Position numbers and translations under genes: made by a program. This document shows positions 1-12,948 of a stretch of 64,000 nt of DNA, in pieces. The stretch comes from Galdieria partita (lineage: Eukaryota; Rhodophyta; Bangiophyceae; Galdieriales; Galdieriaceae), in contig BQMJ01000077.1 in NCBI GenBank assembly GCA_025991245.1, positions 1-64,000 of the forward strand, written 5' to 3'. Every line of letters begins with the position of its first letter. Within the stretch, counting starts at the first letter, position 1. A model generated the notes under the pieces. That model had not been told where the DNA came from. It worked only from the letters and a program-made list of their open reading frames with translations, and did not search any database.

Positions 1-634
1 AATAAACCCTAAATAAACCCTAATAAACCCTAATAAACCCTAAATAAACCCTAAATAAACCTAAATAAACCCTAATAAACCCTAATAAACCCTAATAAAC
101 CCTAAATAAACCCTAAATAAACCCTAAATAAACCCTAAATAAACCCTAAATAAACCCTAATAAACCCTAATAAACCCTAAATAAACCCTAATAAACCCTA
201 AATAAACCCTAATAAACCCTAATAAACCCTAATAAACCCTAATAAACCCTAAATAAACCCTAATAAACCCTAATAAACCCTAATAAACCCTAATAAACCC
301 TAAATAAACCCTAAATAAACCCTAAATAAACCCTAAATAAACCCTAAATAAACCCTAAATAAACCCTAAATAAACCCTAATAAACCCTAAATAAACCCTA
401 ATAAACCCTAATAAACCCTAATAAACCCTAATAAACCCTAAATAAACCCTAATAAACCCTAAATAAACCCTAATAAACCCTAATAAACCCTAATAAACCC
501 TAAATAAACCCTAAATAAACCCTAATAAACCCTAAATAAACCCTAATAAACCCTAAATAAACCCTAATAAACCCTAATAAACCCTAATAAACCCTAATAA
601 ACCCTAATAAACCCTAATAAACCCTAATAAAACC
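1..634. repeat. Telomere, mixed 10/11-nt repeats
   Basis: The window starts with an uninterrupted array of AATAAACCCT and AAATAAACCCT units, that is AGGGTTTATT(T) on the G-rich strand. The C-rich strand reads 5' to 3' inward, as expected at a left chromosome end. The two unit lengths are interspersed irregularly over about 60 copies, which suggests slippage over the T run of the telomerase template. The array degrades near 625-675 into telomere-like words and runs straight into the first subtelomeric unit. Confidence 0.97.
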
Positions 635-3102
635 TAGTACAACCTCAGTAAAACCTCACTAAAGCCTGAATAAGAAAGAAAAATGCATATTCTTTTCTGT
701 GAGGCTACGTGTATACTAGAGTTCACTGCTTTTTTTCGTGATTGCATCAGAGAAGAAAGTCCTTCAATTCTATCGATCGTTTTACGCTTGCTTCTAGTAT
801 AATTAATTAAGCCGCAAGTTTTTATAAAGGTTTTTCTAATGGCCATATGACTTTTGGTTTGCTCTTCTTTTTGTTTGTGTATTTGAGTTTGATTGCGGGA
901 ACACTTAGAATCCAAAAAAAATTGTTTACATGCTATCGCGAATTAATTATCGTCCTTCTTTGCTTAGCTGTTTTTTGGGTGTGTTGTGTAGATTAAAAAT
1001 TTTAAGCGGTTTGCTTCAATAAAGTTTTTTTTTGGCTGATTTCAGCCTTATTACCTTTCTCTTTTATTGTCCAAGTTGTAAAGCAAATTATTGATGCCTT
1101 TATTACATTTTTTTTTGTTCTTAGTTAAGGCCCTGTATAATGTGTAGAGAATCCTCGAGTTTTCTTACAAAGGATGAATGTTCCTTTATTTGTCCTGTTT
1201 ATATTTTTCTATAGCATATGACTTTGGATTCAAACAGTACTAAACCTAAACAAAACATAATTGACCCGGATAAAAAGAGTTCCTATTGCCCTGCATCAGA
1301 CCATCCGCGCTTGAACAATTATCACTGTCTATGTCATATTGATTTGTTATAGAAAAAAGAGATGTTTTTCTATGAAGACCTTTACTTTTGCTATTAGTCT
1401 CGTAAAGTTAGTCAATTTTAAATGGTGCTTCTTGTTTTGCGAGTGATAAAATGACGTGCCTTGTGAGCCAGTTTTTTGTATGTTTGTATTTGTTGTTCAT
1501 TAAGGGAAGACCTGGAAATTTAAGGAAAATTTTAAGATGGTATTTTTAATTCAAAGCTCTGTTGAGTTGAAGCATTTCTCTGCTGCTTTGCAATAATTCG
1601 AATTTGTGAGGCATTTAGAAATTGTGACCATTTTTCTTAAGTAGCTCCTTTTTGTTGTCATTAGCATTATTACTGACGTTCTTAATTGACCTAGTGGAAC
1701 AGTAAATTTATGGGCTTTTCACATTATTTTTTTTTGCTTTGTCTGATATTTGTGCCAAATCTATTTGGTGCAAGATCCTTTTGGTTTCTGATATTGGATG
1801 AATTTACCTTGAAGCACCCTGTTAATATCTTCCAATTGTATTTGAAAGTTTAGTTAAATATGCTTATTTTACTAGAAATTATACCCTAATGAAGCCTAAA
1901 AAAACCAAAATAAGGAAAAATTCTTATTGCTTTTAGCCTGGGCATACCTAATTTTTCAATCCATTGTGCTCTAGTTGTCTCAAAGTAAGGGTACGCAAAG
2001 TAGATTGGTTGTGTCTGGTTTCTTATTTATGCTTTTTGTCAAAGAATAGCTACGTATTTTTTATTTTTTATGCTCATTGTGCTACTGACCAGGTTTGGTT
2101 TCCTGTCAGCTACATTTTGTTTAAGATTCTTTTGGATTCGAAACTAGAGTTGGTTGTTACATTCCTCGTCTAATTCAGATTTTTTGAAGTTCACAATTTT
2201 CTGCTTCTTTTGCATTGTTTTGAGATTTCAAGTCTTTCGTTTAAATGGTACTCTTCTGGCTACGTTAGTCTAAAAAACGAGCAATGTACGCAAAGAAGTC
2301 GTCGCAACAGTTGAGCAATCTGTCACAATTAACATTTTCCTCTCTTTATTCTTTGTTGTTTTCGTTATTGCATTCAAGGGTTGTCCCTTCTTTTTACTAC
2401 TTTTCTATAAATGAAAAAAGCATTTTTCTTCTGTGTTTCATTGTCATATAGCAAATGAACTCCCTTTCATTAAAAGCATTGTTTTTTTTTTCTACGAGCC
2501 GATTGCTGTAACGTGTTAACTTCGTTTCACACGGTCGACAAATATCTACCCCACGAGAACAGGTTCAATGTATTGATGATGTAAACAACATGTGGTATAT
2601 GAAAATTCTTCAATATATCCTCTTCTTTCTATTTCTCTGATTTCTCATTCTATGGTTTGCTCGTAAAATTGGTATTTGTATTATTTCATTAATAAACTTT
2701 GGATACAAGTGTAGCCCTTATAATGCAAAGATTGCCTATTCCCCTTTGATACATTGCATAAATGCCTCTTCAATACCTTTTCATAATGCCATTATGATAG
2801 AACTGAAACTAAAATGCTGAAATCTTTTTTTTTAGTGTTGCCATTAATTTTAAAAATTATTGAATTTTTTATGCAATAATGCTAAAGTAATGTTTCTCGC
2901 AAATTTGTCTTTTCATATAGGTTTGTATGGGTATTACTTGGTAACGATAGTGATATTTCTTTATTTCCTTTTCTTATTAAATTTGTTGATATCTCCAGTG
3001 CATATATAATGAAAAACTTCCCGATTTGGATAGTTTCTAAACTTTTGTTTCGATCGTTTTACCAAGACTTTCATGGTTGAACCTTATGAGAATCGTCTTT
3101 AT
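635..3102. repeat. Subtelomeric repeat unit R1 (~2.5 kb)
   Basis: AT-rich sequence without a credible long reading frame. It is collinear with 3,411-5,890 at an offset of about 2,776 bp. Matching landmarks include the words beginning at 1,627 and 4,403, at 1,753 and 4,530, at 2,263 and 5,038, and at 3,047 and 5,816. Both units start just inside telomere-like sequence with the same words (AATAAGAAAGAAAAATGCAT in this copy). This is the layout expected of a Y'-like chromosome-end repeat. The short frames at 634-915 and 1,964-2,173 show no recognisable domain. Confidence 0.88.
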
Positions 3103-3410
3103 TAAACCCCAATAGTAAATCATAAGTAGACCGTATAGTAAACCTCAGTAAAATCTCAATAAGAAAGAAAAATGCATGCTTCCTTCGGCCAGGCTACACA
3201 AATTTTGCAATTCAATTATTTCTTTTTTCATGTATGCATTCCAGGATCCGCTTTATTCTATAATGCTTTTTACCGTTGCTTCTAATGTAATCAGTTTTGT
3301 CGCAAATTTTTAAGGCGTATTTTAAAGATGGCGTTGTGACTTCTTTTATTGGTCCTTTTCGGTTAACCTTAATATTCCCTAACATTCCCTAATAAACCCT
3401 AATAATACAC
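3103..3410. repeat. Interstitial telomere-like tracts around a truncated R unit
   Basis: At 3,103-3,130 the sequence returns to telomere-like words, then repeats the first ~250 bp of the R unit (3,120-3,363). It then shows a second telomere-like tract at about 3,364-3,411, containing ATTCCCTAATAAACCCTAAT. The order telomere tract, R start, telomere tract, R start indicates stacked former chromosome ends. Confidence 0.85.
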
Positions 3411-5890
3411 CATAAGTAGACCCTATAGTAAACCCTCAGTAGAACCTCAATAAGACAAAAAAATGCATGCTCCTTTCTGTCAGGCTACACATATTGTGCA
3501 AGTTACTCAATTTTTTTTATGAATGCATTAGACGAGCCCCTTAATTCTATCAAGCTTTTTATCCTTGCTTCTAGTAGAATCGATTATGTCCCAAATTTTT
3601 TATGAGTATTCTAACGATGACGATGTGACTTCTTTTATGAGCTTTTTTTGGTTTTGTTTCTTTTTGAGCTTTATCGCGAGAATGCTTCAAGCGTAAAGAG
3701 ACTGTTTACATTTTACTCGTAATCAATGGTCGCCTTTTTGTGTTTAGGCATTTTTCTGTTTTTCTTTTGTTGATTAATAATTTTAAACGGTTTGCTCAAA
3801 TGGAAACTTTTTTGTAGTAACTGTTGCTTTGACATTGTCATTCTTCATTGTCCAAGTTGTAAAACAATTTTTAAAGCTTTTCTTACATACCTGTTTTCTT
3901 TGTTCTTAGTTGAAGCCTTGTATGTTGTGTAAGGGATACTCGAGCTTTCTTATAATTGATGAATGTTCTTTATTTATCCTGTTAAAATTTTCCTATAGTA
4001 TGTGACTTTGGGTAAAAACAGTTATGTACCTTAATGAAATTTGATAGACCCTGTTAAAAAAATTCCCATTGTCCTACACCAAAACATCCGCATTTGAAAA
4101 TTTATTAGGTTTTTGGTCATCTCGATGCATTGGAGAAAGAAAGCGAATTGGTTCTATCAGGACCTTTACTTTTTCTTTTGGTCTTGTAAAGGTAATTAAT
4201 TCTCAAACTGTTCCGCTTTTTTTGCCAGAGATGAAATGAATTGCCTTGTGGGCTATTTCTGCGTATGTTTGTATTTGTTGTTTACTACGGATATTTAGGT
4301 AAAATTTTAGAATGCTATTTTTAGTTCACGGCCCTTTCTAATTAAGGAGTTTCTCTGTTGCTTCGCAGTAATTCGAAATTTTGGGCTTTCTAAAAATTGT
4401 GAACATTTTTCTTGAATGGTTTCCTTTTGTTGTTACTAGCATCATTACCGTCGTTCTTGATTGACCGAGTGGCACAGTAAATTTATGGATTTTTTTTCAT
4501 TATGATATTTTTGCTTTATCTGATATTTGTGCCAAATCTATTTGGCGTAAGATCCTTTTGGTTTCTTATATTGGATGAATTTACCTTGAATCACCCTGTT
4601 AATATCTTTTAACAGTATTTGAACGTTTAGGTAAATATACCTATTCAACTTGAAATTATACTCAAATCAAGCATAATAAAACTAAAACGAGGAAAAAATG
4701 CTTATTGCTTTCAGTCAGGGCATACCTAGTTTTTCAATTTATTGCGCTCTAGAGTCTCAAAGTAGGAGTGGGCATAGTAAATTGTTTATGTATGTTTTCT
4801 TATTTAAGTTCTTTGCCAAAGAATGGTCATTTTTTTAATTTTTTTTTATGCTTGTTGGGCTACTGACCAAGTTTGGTTTCCACTCAGTAGCATTTGTCTA
4901 TTTTTTATTGGATTTGAAACTGGAGTTATTTTTTAGATTCCTCTTTTAGTTCAAATTTTTTTGGAGTTCACACTTTTCTGCTTCTTTTGTATTCTTTTGA
5001 GATTTTGAGTGGTTCGTTTTAATGGTACCCTTCTGGTGACGTTAGTCTAAGGCTCGAGCATTGTACGCGAACAACTCGTCGCAACAATTGAGCAATCTGT
5101 CACTATTAACATTTTCATTTCTTTGTTTTTTGCTGTTTTCATCGTTGCTTTCAAGGATTGTCCTTTCTTTTTACTACTTTTCTACAAATGAGAAAAACAA
5201 GTTTCTTTTTCTTCTTTATTTCAATGTGATATAGTTAATGAACTCCCTTTCATGAAAAGAATTTTTTTTTCTCTGTGAGCAGATTGCTGTAACTTTTTTC
5301 AATTTTTTTTTGTTTCACTTGGTTTCAGCCTCACGAGAATAGGTTCATGGTATCGATGATTTAAGGAACAAGTGGAACATAAAAATTCTTCAACATCTTG
5401 TCAAGTTTTTATTTCTCTAAATCCTTATTCTCTCTTGTTTCCTTGTAAAATGGGTATTTGTGTTGTTCCTTTACTAAACCAAGTGTAGGCCTAATGATGC
5501 AAAAACTGCCTATTCCCCTTTGATATTTGACATAAAATCCTCGTCAATACTTTTTCATGTTGCCAATGTAATAGAACTGAAACTGAAGTATTGAAATCTA
5601 TTTCTTTTTTTTAACTGTTGTCACAGGTTTTGAAAATTTTTTAAATTTTTATGCATTAGTGACTTAGTAGCTTTGTCGTTGAATTTGTTTTTTCATATGG
5701 GTACTATATGGTAGAGATAATGATACTTCTTTTTTGATTTTTCTTTGTAAGGCCGTTGCTGTCTTTAGCGCATATGTAATGATAAGCTTTCAATTTGTAT
5801 AGTTTTGAAACTCTTGTTTCGATCGTTCCACCAAGACCTTCATGGTTGAATCTTACTTTATTAGAATCGTCTTTAGATATCTGTCCTATA
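3411..5890. repeat. Subtelomeric repeat unit R2 (~2.5 kb)
   Basis: Second near-full copy of the R unit, aligned to 635-3,102 throughout with many substitutions and small indels. I see no reading frame conserved between the two copies, so it looks non-coding. The copies have diverged visibly and are not a recent duplication. Sequence after 5,890 (to about 6,500) is AT-rich and shows no gene or repeat that I can support. Confidence 0.87.
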
Positions 5891-6499
5891 TAGCAAAATT
5901 TTAAGAAATGTTATTTGGTCACTTTATTGTGTTCTACGTTGCAGTGATCTTGAAAATTTAACCATTTGGTAACTTAGTTTTTGCTTTCTGAGAATCGAGT
6001 GATACTGCTTGTTTCATTCTGTGAATAGACCATTCTACAACGTAAAATATAGGAAAGGTATATACATCAATCCAAACGGAAGAAAGCAATGCTTATGCTC
6101 TTCTTGGTTCTAAGAATAGAACTTTGTCTTGTGTAGAAACTTTTTGAGTTTTCTTTTATTTATTCTTGACAATGTCAAACTCAGAATCAATTGGTTGTCT
6201 TTTCATTGTGAATTACTATGCCCTAGATTTTTGCTCAATTGTCGTTTTCTGAGAATGATTGAATTAGGAGATTCGATCGTAGTATAGACTCTTTTTGCAT
6301 ATTTTGAAAGTTAACTTTTTTGATCTTTTCTCTTCTAGTATTAGTGTCTTTTTCCCTTTCGTGTTTTATGTTTTGTAACCCTTGAATGTGTAATGAAGTT
6401 TTCCTAGGTTTTATTTTACCTATGTACTAAACTGTTTGAGATAAGAATATATTGATTTTTTCTATAGGCGGATTTGTTCTACTCTTTTTTTAACTAAAT

Positions 6500-8850
6500 T
6501 TTGCATTATCACCTACTGTTTACCCCTGCGAACAACTAGTAATATTGATGCAATAAAGCGCAAATAATGTATCGAAATTTTTCAATTTTTCACTTGGGCC
6601 AACCTCCCTAAATTCTTTCTTCTTTTTTATGGACTCTATCTGAGGTGATATTTTTATCGCTCTTCCAATGAACCGTAGTAATTTTGGTAAAACAGTTAAA
6701 TTTTTTTATTTGAAATGACACGACTTTTCATTCCTTTTTCTAGAGCGCATGTGTTTTTCTCAATTCACTGGGTCGTCGTAAAACAATGTAATAGAGTATA
6801 AAAATAAGCGGTTTGGATTCGGTTACATTCCTGTGAAATTGTGTCAACATTTTTGATGATTTTTGTGATTTTGCTAATTTATCTCGAGTGGCTAAGTAAT
6901 TCTTCCTTTGAAGTCTTTTGGAATCACTTCCACAGTTGTATTGGTATTGCATGTTATCGATATCCAATTGTTCCATTTCTTTCATTTTCATTCAATTTTT
7001 AATTTTTGGGAGCTGAGCAATTTGGTTGTGCATCTGATATATTGCGAAATCTAAATCTGGTAATTTTTATAGCTACCGTATTGCATGAGTTTTTTCACCA
7101 AAGTCATTTTTTGATATTGAAAAGCGACAGTTATTCGAAGAGTAGAATTTTGTATATGTTGGCTTTTACTATGTGGTATCTTTTATCAGACACCTTTTTT
7201 TGTAAAAATTTTTTTTTGCTTTCTTATGGTAACTGGGTTCATTCTGTCCTATTTAATGTTGATCGGCATTATATTATACTCGAATTGTATTGTTGATATA
7301 TATATATATATATATATAATGAAGACAAAGTAAGCCACGTTTTTGCCATAAAAAAACCTCAAATGAATTAAACAGTTAGCAATCTAGCCACAAAAGTTCA
7401 ATGTTGGTCTGTAGCAATTTGGATATTACATGCTTTATGTCAGATTGACTATGCTTTGATTGACAACGTGGATTGAAACATATCTCTCAAGAGCACTTTT
7501 CCTCCATGAATTTGTTGTATTTTCATTCTTGTGCTTTGAAATCATCCTATTGTTTTTGTTTCTCTCCTTAAATATTTAAAATTTCTTTTGAGTATTTCAA
7601 TTTGACAAGAGTATTGAATTGGTTCCGACCGAGAATATGGTAAGTTTATCTATGAACATGCATTTTGGACACTTCTTCTTATTATCTTTTGCATTGTCAC
7701 TAATGTCCACCCATGAGAACAATTAGAGATACTTATTCAATAAAGACAAGTAGTCTATGAGAATTCTTCAACTTTCTAGAGATTCTATTTCTCTTACTGT
7801 CTTTCTTTTCTCTATAGGTTATTTTCAAAATCGCTATCTGTATCGTTCATTTATTAGTCTATATGTGTACGAAAGAAAGAAACGTTACAACGCTCTAACA
7901 AAAAAAGAATTGTCTAATATCCTCTGACATACGTCATGCGCTTTCCTTCAATGAATTATGTTCTCGTGAAACCAACGTTATAAAGCAAAGAATTATTTAA
8001 TGATTCACATATTTTGACTTGCCTTGTTGCTTTCATATTTGGTAGTTTTGAAGTTTCGTTTTGTTTGTTGATCCATTCGTGGCAATTCATCGTCGCCTAT
8101 GAAATCTTCATCCCCTAGCATACTCGTGCACTTGTACCGCTTTTGACTTTCATGAATTTTCTCTAGTACTTGTTTTCGGGAAACGTTTTCATTTGTTTGG
8201 AGCTAACATAATTCACTATGTATTTGAAATGTTGCTAAACTAAATTGGCTCCGTTTCTTGCATCTCCCGTATCAGAGCCCTTTTCGATTCACTGACAGTG
8301 GTTTGAAAAGTACAAACTTGTTTTGCCTTATGGTTTCTTTATGCTGTCTTATCTTTTACTTAGCAATTTGGCAAAACAGCTTTTACTTTCTTGGGATCAT
8401 TGTATACTCCTTATTTTATTCTGTGAGTATCTCGTATACTATAATGCTGCTTTGTTGATGGTATACATATTGACCCAAAAGTAATCCAAACCATAAATAT
8501 GCCATAAAAAAAGCCTTCAACTGAACGAAACGGTTAACAATGACGACGTAAATGTTCCATCATGTCTACTGTTCTTCCTCTTTCTTCTTGCTTTATATCT
8601 ACCTGGTCTATACTTTGCGCTATAACTATTAGAAAATTATATCACTGAGTGGCATTTTTCATTATTGGTCATATTGTACTATCACTCTTTTTCTCTACAA
8701 TCAATTTCTCCTTCCTTGCTCTCTTAGCTTTTAATACTTTTTTAGTCTTTTACTATGCATTGCATAACATTTTGGCTTCTTTCTAGCTCTTTTCTCTAGA
8801 ATTTTCTATTTGGAACTCTTTGTTTGGGAACACCTCCAATCGAAATTCAA
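6500..8850. repeat. Two tandem ~1.18-kb subtelomeric repeats
   Basis: 6,500-7,680 and 7,680-8,850 are diverged direct copies. Landmarks pair at 6,530 with 7,710, 6,995 with 8,195 and 7,320 with 8,480, the last sharing a GCCATAAAAAAA word. Part of the unit (near 7,680-7,870) also resembles the 3' parts of the R units near 2,505-2,700 and 5,280-5,470. A third, inverted relative occurs at 35,060-35,665. Short open frames inside (6,740-6,991, 7,006-7,296, 8,258-8,458) are not conserved between copies. Confidence 0.75.
7296..7319. repeat. TA microsatellite
   Basis: About twelve perfect TA dinucleotides, placed in the first ~1.18-kb repeat and absent from the matching position in the second copy. 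Confidence 0.95.
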
Positions 8851-9260
8851 TTTCTTCCATGATTTCCATAAGAACTTTCAATGCGCTTTGCTTTTCATAC
8901 TTATCTAGCGTCCAAATCGATACTTGGTCAATCGAAATCAAAAGAATGTGTTGTACAGAGGCACAAATTCATTTCTATGCTTTAATAGGAAGCAAGAGCA
9001 AGATTGAGACTAGATGTCTATGTTAGTGACACAACTTGAAATACTGTGACACTTGCGAAGTTGCAGGAGAAGCTCTACTTGTAAATATTCTAGTGTACTT
9101 GCAAACTGGCTCAAAAATTTCCAACTATGTCATGTATGCAAAAATGCACCATAGAGATTTTCAATCAATCGTTGGTCTTTCCTCAACTTTTCCAGAGGAC
9201 AATGGAGTATTAAAGAAAAGCTTGGTAAGTTCGAATCGTTTACTCCTTCATTTCTGTTGA
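8820..9260 (+). pseudogene. Possible decayed coding fragment, family unknown
   Basis: Two open stretches (8,820-9,026 and 9,036-9,260) lie in the same frame, separated by adjacent TAG and TGA codons. Amino-acid composition is more protein-like than in the surrounding repeats, and the second stretch ends near a splice-donor-like GGTAAGTT. I recognise no domain. It could be chance in AT-rich DNA. The rest of 9,260-11,290 shows no gene that I can support. Confidence 0.25.
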
Positions 9261-11429
9261 TTTCGACCCACCACTAGTCATTTTTATATTTACAAATAAA
9301 TAGCACTCTAGCCATTTTTAGACAGTTGGAGCTTACTCTTGGCTAATCGTGAAAAAGTTCATATGAAACAAGAAAACACAAATTAGTATATACAAATCAA
9401 TTTCTACAACTTTTTTTCCACAAATATCTGCTTTAAAAAAATTTCGAAAAGTTTTTGAATTTTGTCGAGAATTGGCTACGTAGAACAAAACATAGCCCAT
9501 GACAGCCAAAAGGCAATAGAGGAAAGTGAGGGGAAATGAATCAATGAACCCTCATGTGAACTCAAATAGCTTCTTACTGGATTTCCCAACGACCCAGCTT
9601 GGATCCTAATTCAGCCTAGTAAAATCTACAATGCAACAAGGTTTTCAATTGCAACACAATCTTCTAAGGTTCTATATATTATTTGCTAATGTTGTTTTCA
9701 TAGATATCACTTTCTAATTTAGTCTCTTGTAAAGAATAGAGGTTTCTTTGTAAAATTCCATTTCTTCTTGTTGAGTGTGTATGGTTTTTGAATATGTAAT
9801 ATTTTCCAGTTACTACTTTTGGTGTTTTTGATGTTAATCTCTTTCCTCTTTCACATCACAGTGTAATTGGAAATGATTTCAGCATTGTGTATCATAGACA
9901 ACTTTATAGTTTTAATGTATTTTATTCTGAACTTTTTGTATGGTCCGCTTTTATATGTTTTCCTAATTGTTTTGATTCGGCACTGGGTTGTATAAAATTC
10001 GTAAACTTTTTCTTCTCTTAGATACCCTGTAATTTAGAAATTTGATTGTGTTTGTCCTTGTTTTGGCAGAGTAGTTTGTTTTGAGCTAATATTGTTGTTG
10101 CCAGAAATTTTTAAGTTTTTTTCTCTTTTCATTTGAATATTCTATGTGGAACTCTCACAAGTACATGTTGTCTTCAATAAGTTTCTGTGATAAATAAAGC
10201 TTCTCATGTCAATTGGATTGCATCTCTATTTATTGTTTTGATTGATATTGGGTTGTTTGAAACTTTTCTTTTAACTCTGGTCTTAGAAGAATTTTTGTAT
10301 AGTTGTTCTTCATAATAAAGTTTTTCTTATGAAGCGATACGAGAACTTTCTTTTTTTGGCGTTGGGTAATAGCTCTACTGCATTGGCCCCAGCTCTGTCC
10401 AATTATGAATAATTCTGATTGGCTGATTGGTAAAACTTGAATGGTTAATTCTAGTCTTTGCTTTTTTTAAGAATTTGCGTTGATTCTTTGAAGTCTCTCT
10501 GTTTACACCTTTGTGACACAAGGTGGCTAAACGTTGAGTCTCGCCTCTCCTGAATTGGGTTAAAGCATATGCAAATTGCCAAGATTCGATTTCTTAGATA
10601 TTGTCAATTGTATTTTTCTTCTATAATGGTCTTTTTTGTGCTGTGTATTGCAGTTGGTGTTTGTCTTTCTTTCTTGGCTAAAAGTCTTTCTCGTTTGTAT
10701 ATAAATGACAAGGTAATTTGGCTATAAATGAAATTACGGTCGTGTACACTTTTTATTATCAATTGAATAGAAAAAATTCCTTGCCTTTCAGACATTTTTA
10801 TCATTATGACAATCCAGATGTTGGCTAGAGTTCTTCATGTATAATTAACTAGTCACGAAATTCAACGTGTATTCATTCACGGACGCTAGACTTCTACGAA
10901 AATAAAATTTTGGCAACCGTACCCACCAGTATGAAGATCGATCGTTCAAGTAAACAGGGCATCAAGAATAAAATATTCATGTCCTGCTCAATTTGCTTTG
11001 TAACGTAGGAAAATCCTGGAATATCTTGGGCATATCTAGGAATGTTGCTCAGTCGAGTAATTTAATATGCTGAAAGAATCGCTGTCTAAAATGAGCAATG
11101 TATTTATAAATTCGTGGACAGTTCTCAGTTTGTATACTTTGTGCTTGTCAGCCTTTTTATAGAATTGTACGTTGCATAGCTGGTTGTGATTTCCCAATAG
11201 AAAGACAGGGCTATTTAAGTGCTAACAGTAATACTATTCAAACAATATCCTTTCCAAAACTCTGTCTCACAAACTGTCAACTGCTAAGTATTTATAGACT
11301 TGAGCACAAAAGACTACGGTAGCTATTCCAAACATACACTATGCCGACGAGTTGCGAAGCCTCTCTTTTGTGAAAGTTTTTCCCATCAGACGCTCTATTT
11401 CTTCCAAGTCTTGTTTCGAATTTGCATAC

Positions 11430-12140
11430 TTCAAGTGACCTCGTCAAGTAAGCCTAGCAAACAACGACGTAAAGATGCTTCAAAGTGGGTGTACAAACTC
11501 TGTTCACGTCCGTTTTCGAAACAGCAACTCACAGTTGAACTGCGCAGTTCAGTTGCCACGATACAACCTCCCCTCTCCATTTGGACAATAGATTCTCAAA
11601 GACAAAAACTGACAATGACAAGAATCGTTTTTGTGAAGAACCAAAGAGAATCAACTCAGAATATACTCCGATTGTTACAAACGATCTTGGTAATTGTTCC
11701 ACAAGAGAGAGTCCTCATCTATTGTTCACAGGACAACAGTTCAATTCAACTTCAAAAACCAGCTAACATTACGAGACTGTATCGCCGCAAGGGTTCAACC
11801 TCAAAGACTATTTGGAGCCTTTGTCCTACTGCTTCCCCAGTAATCCGCAAGGTCACTGTCTTAAAAGAGTCAAGGAATTAAGATCAACAATTCTCTTGAA
11901 CAGAACCTACGTAGCATTCGACAGGAACTTGGAAGCGACTTTGAGGTTCAAGTCAAGTCGTTGACAGGAAACGAACAAACCAAACCGGGCCTTGGTTGGT
12001 ATTTCAAAAAGTGCGAAATCATAAAACCTCAAAGTTTGGTCGTACTAAAAATTTCTTCTCTAAATTCAACTATTTAAAGTTTCATTAAAAAAGAACAACT
12101 TTATACACTTCAAAACAGGTGCTAACAAAGCAACTACAGC
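11430..12140 (+). pseudogene. Decayed gene remnant, copy A of an inverted pair
   Basis: An open frame at 11,300-11,881 and overlapping shorter frames cover this block, but no domain is recognisable. The block matters because 34,150-34,900 carries the same sequence on the opposite strand. Matching points are the word TTGAACTGCGCAGTTCAGTT (only its final half diverges in the copy), the segment around 11,640-11,720, and the stretch ending with GGTCGTAC at 12,040. The copies have drifted at many positions and share no single unbroken frame, so I treat both as remnants of one older gene or intron-bearing locus. Confidence 0.5.
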
Positions 12141-12948
12141 CAAAGTTGTGTTAGCAAAGCAATCACAAAGAGAGATTGGGAAAGGTGACGTTGAAGAGCT
12201 CTTCGAGTACGTCAAAAGTGCACACGCCATATAGTTTCATACGTACCTAGTCAACACTTTCCAAGGGAACCTTCCACTCAAGGGTTTACCTAGAATACTA
12301 TTGATTCTCTAAAGTTGCATTATTTGAAGAGAACCGTTGTGCTAGAATGAGTGTCGGCATACCTCCGAGAGAAAGGCCCGCCATTGTGTAGTGAGATAAA
12401 CTCACCTTTGTTATTTACCTTGGAGATTTACTGGCTTCAAGTTATTTTGGAGAACATTGAGCTCTAGTTGATAGGAATCATTTCAAGAAAGTATAATCTG
12501 CCACTTTCAAGAAGAAGGGCGTGTTTCCTACAACTTGGAACGAGTTGGTGCGTAGTCGCCAAGTTGTCATAGAGAAATTTCGGCAAGTAGACTGAACACT
12601 TGTGCCGATAAATGTCTAGCTGAACTGTTTGCAACTTGAAGGACCATGAGTTTTTAGACTTTTGCAGATTTGAGTTGATACACTCTGGTCGAGTATTTCA
12701 ATTATCAACAAAACGTGATTCAAGTAAACATTGGAAGTTACACATGTATAATTTGTATTTTGCCTACAAGTATGTTGATAAAGAATCTAGTCAAGTTTCT
12801 AAAAAAGCTTGAATACATAGACCAAGTATCGCATATTCTACTTTTGTATAATTCAATTGCGAAAATAAAGAATTAGTTGTTGACTCTTTCTATTTTGTAT
12901 AAAAGCAATGTATGAAAACTATTCATATAGCATAGTGTCACGACTCAC

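Noticed and set aside
635-5890. The R units as LINE or LTR elements
   Set aside because: No reverse transcriptase, integrase or gag-like segments, no poly-A tail and no long terminal repeats in either copy; they look non-coding.
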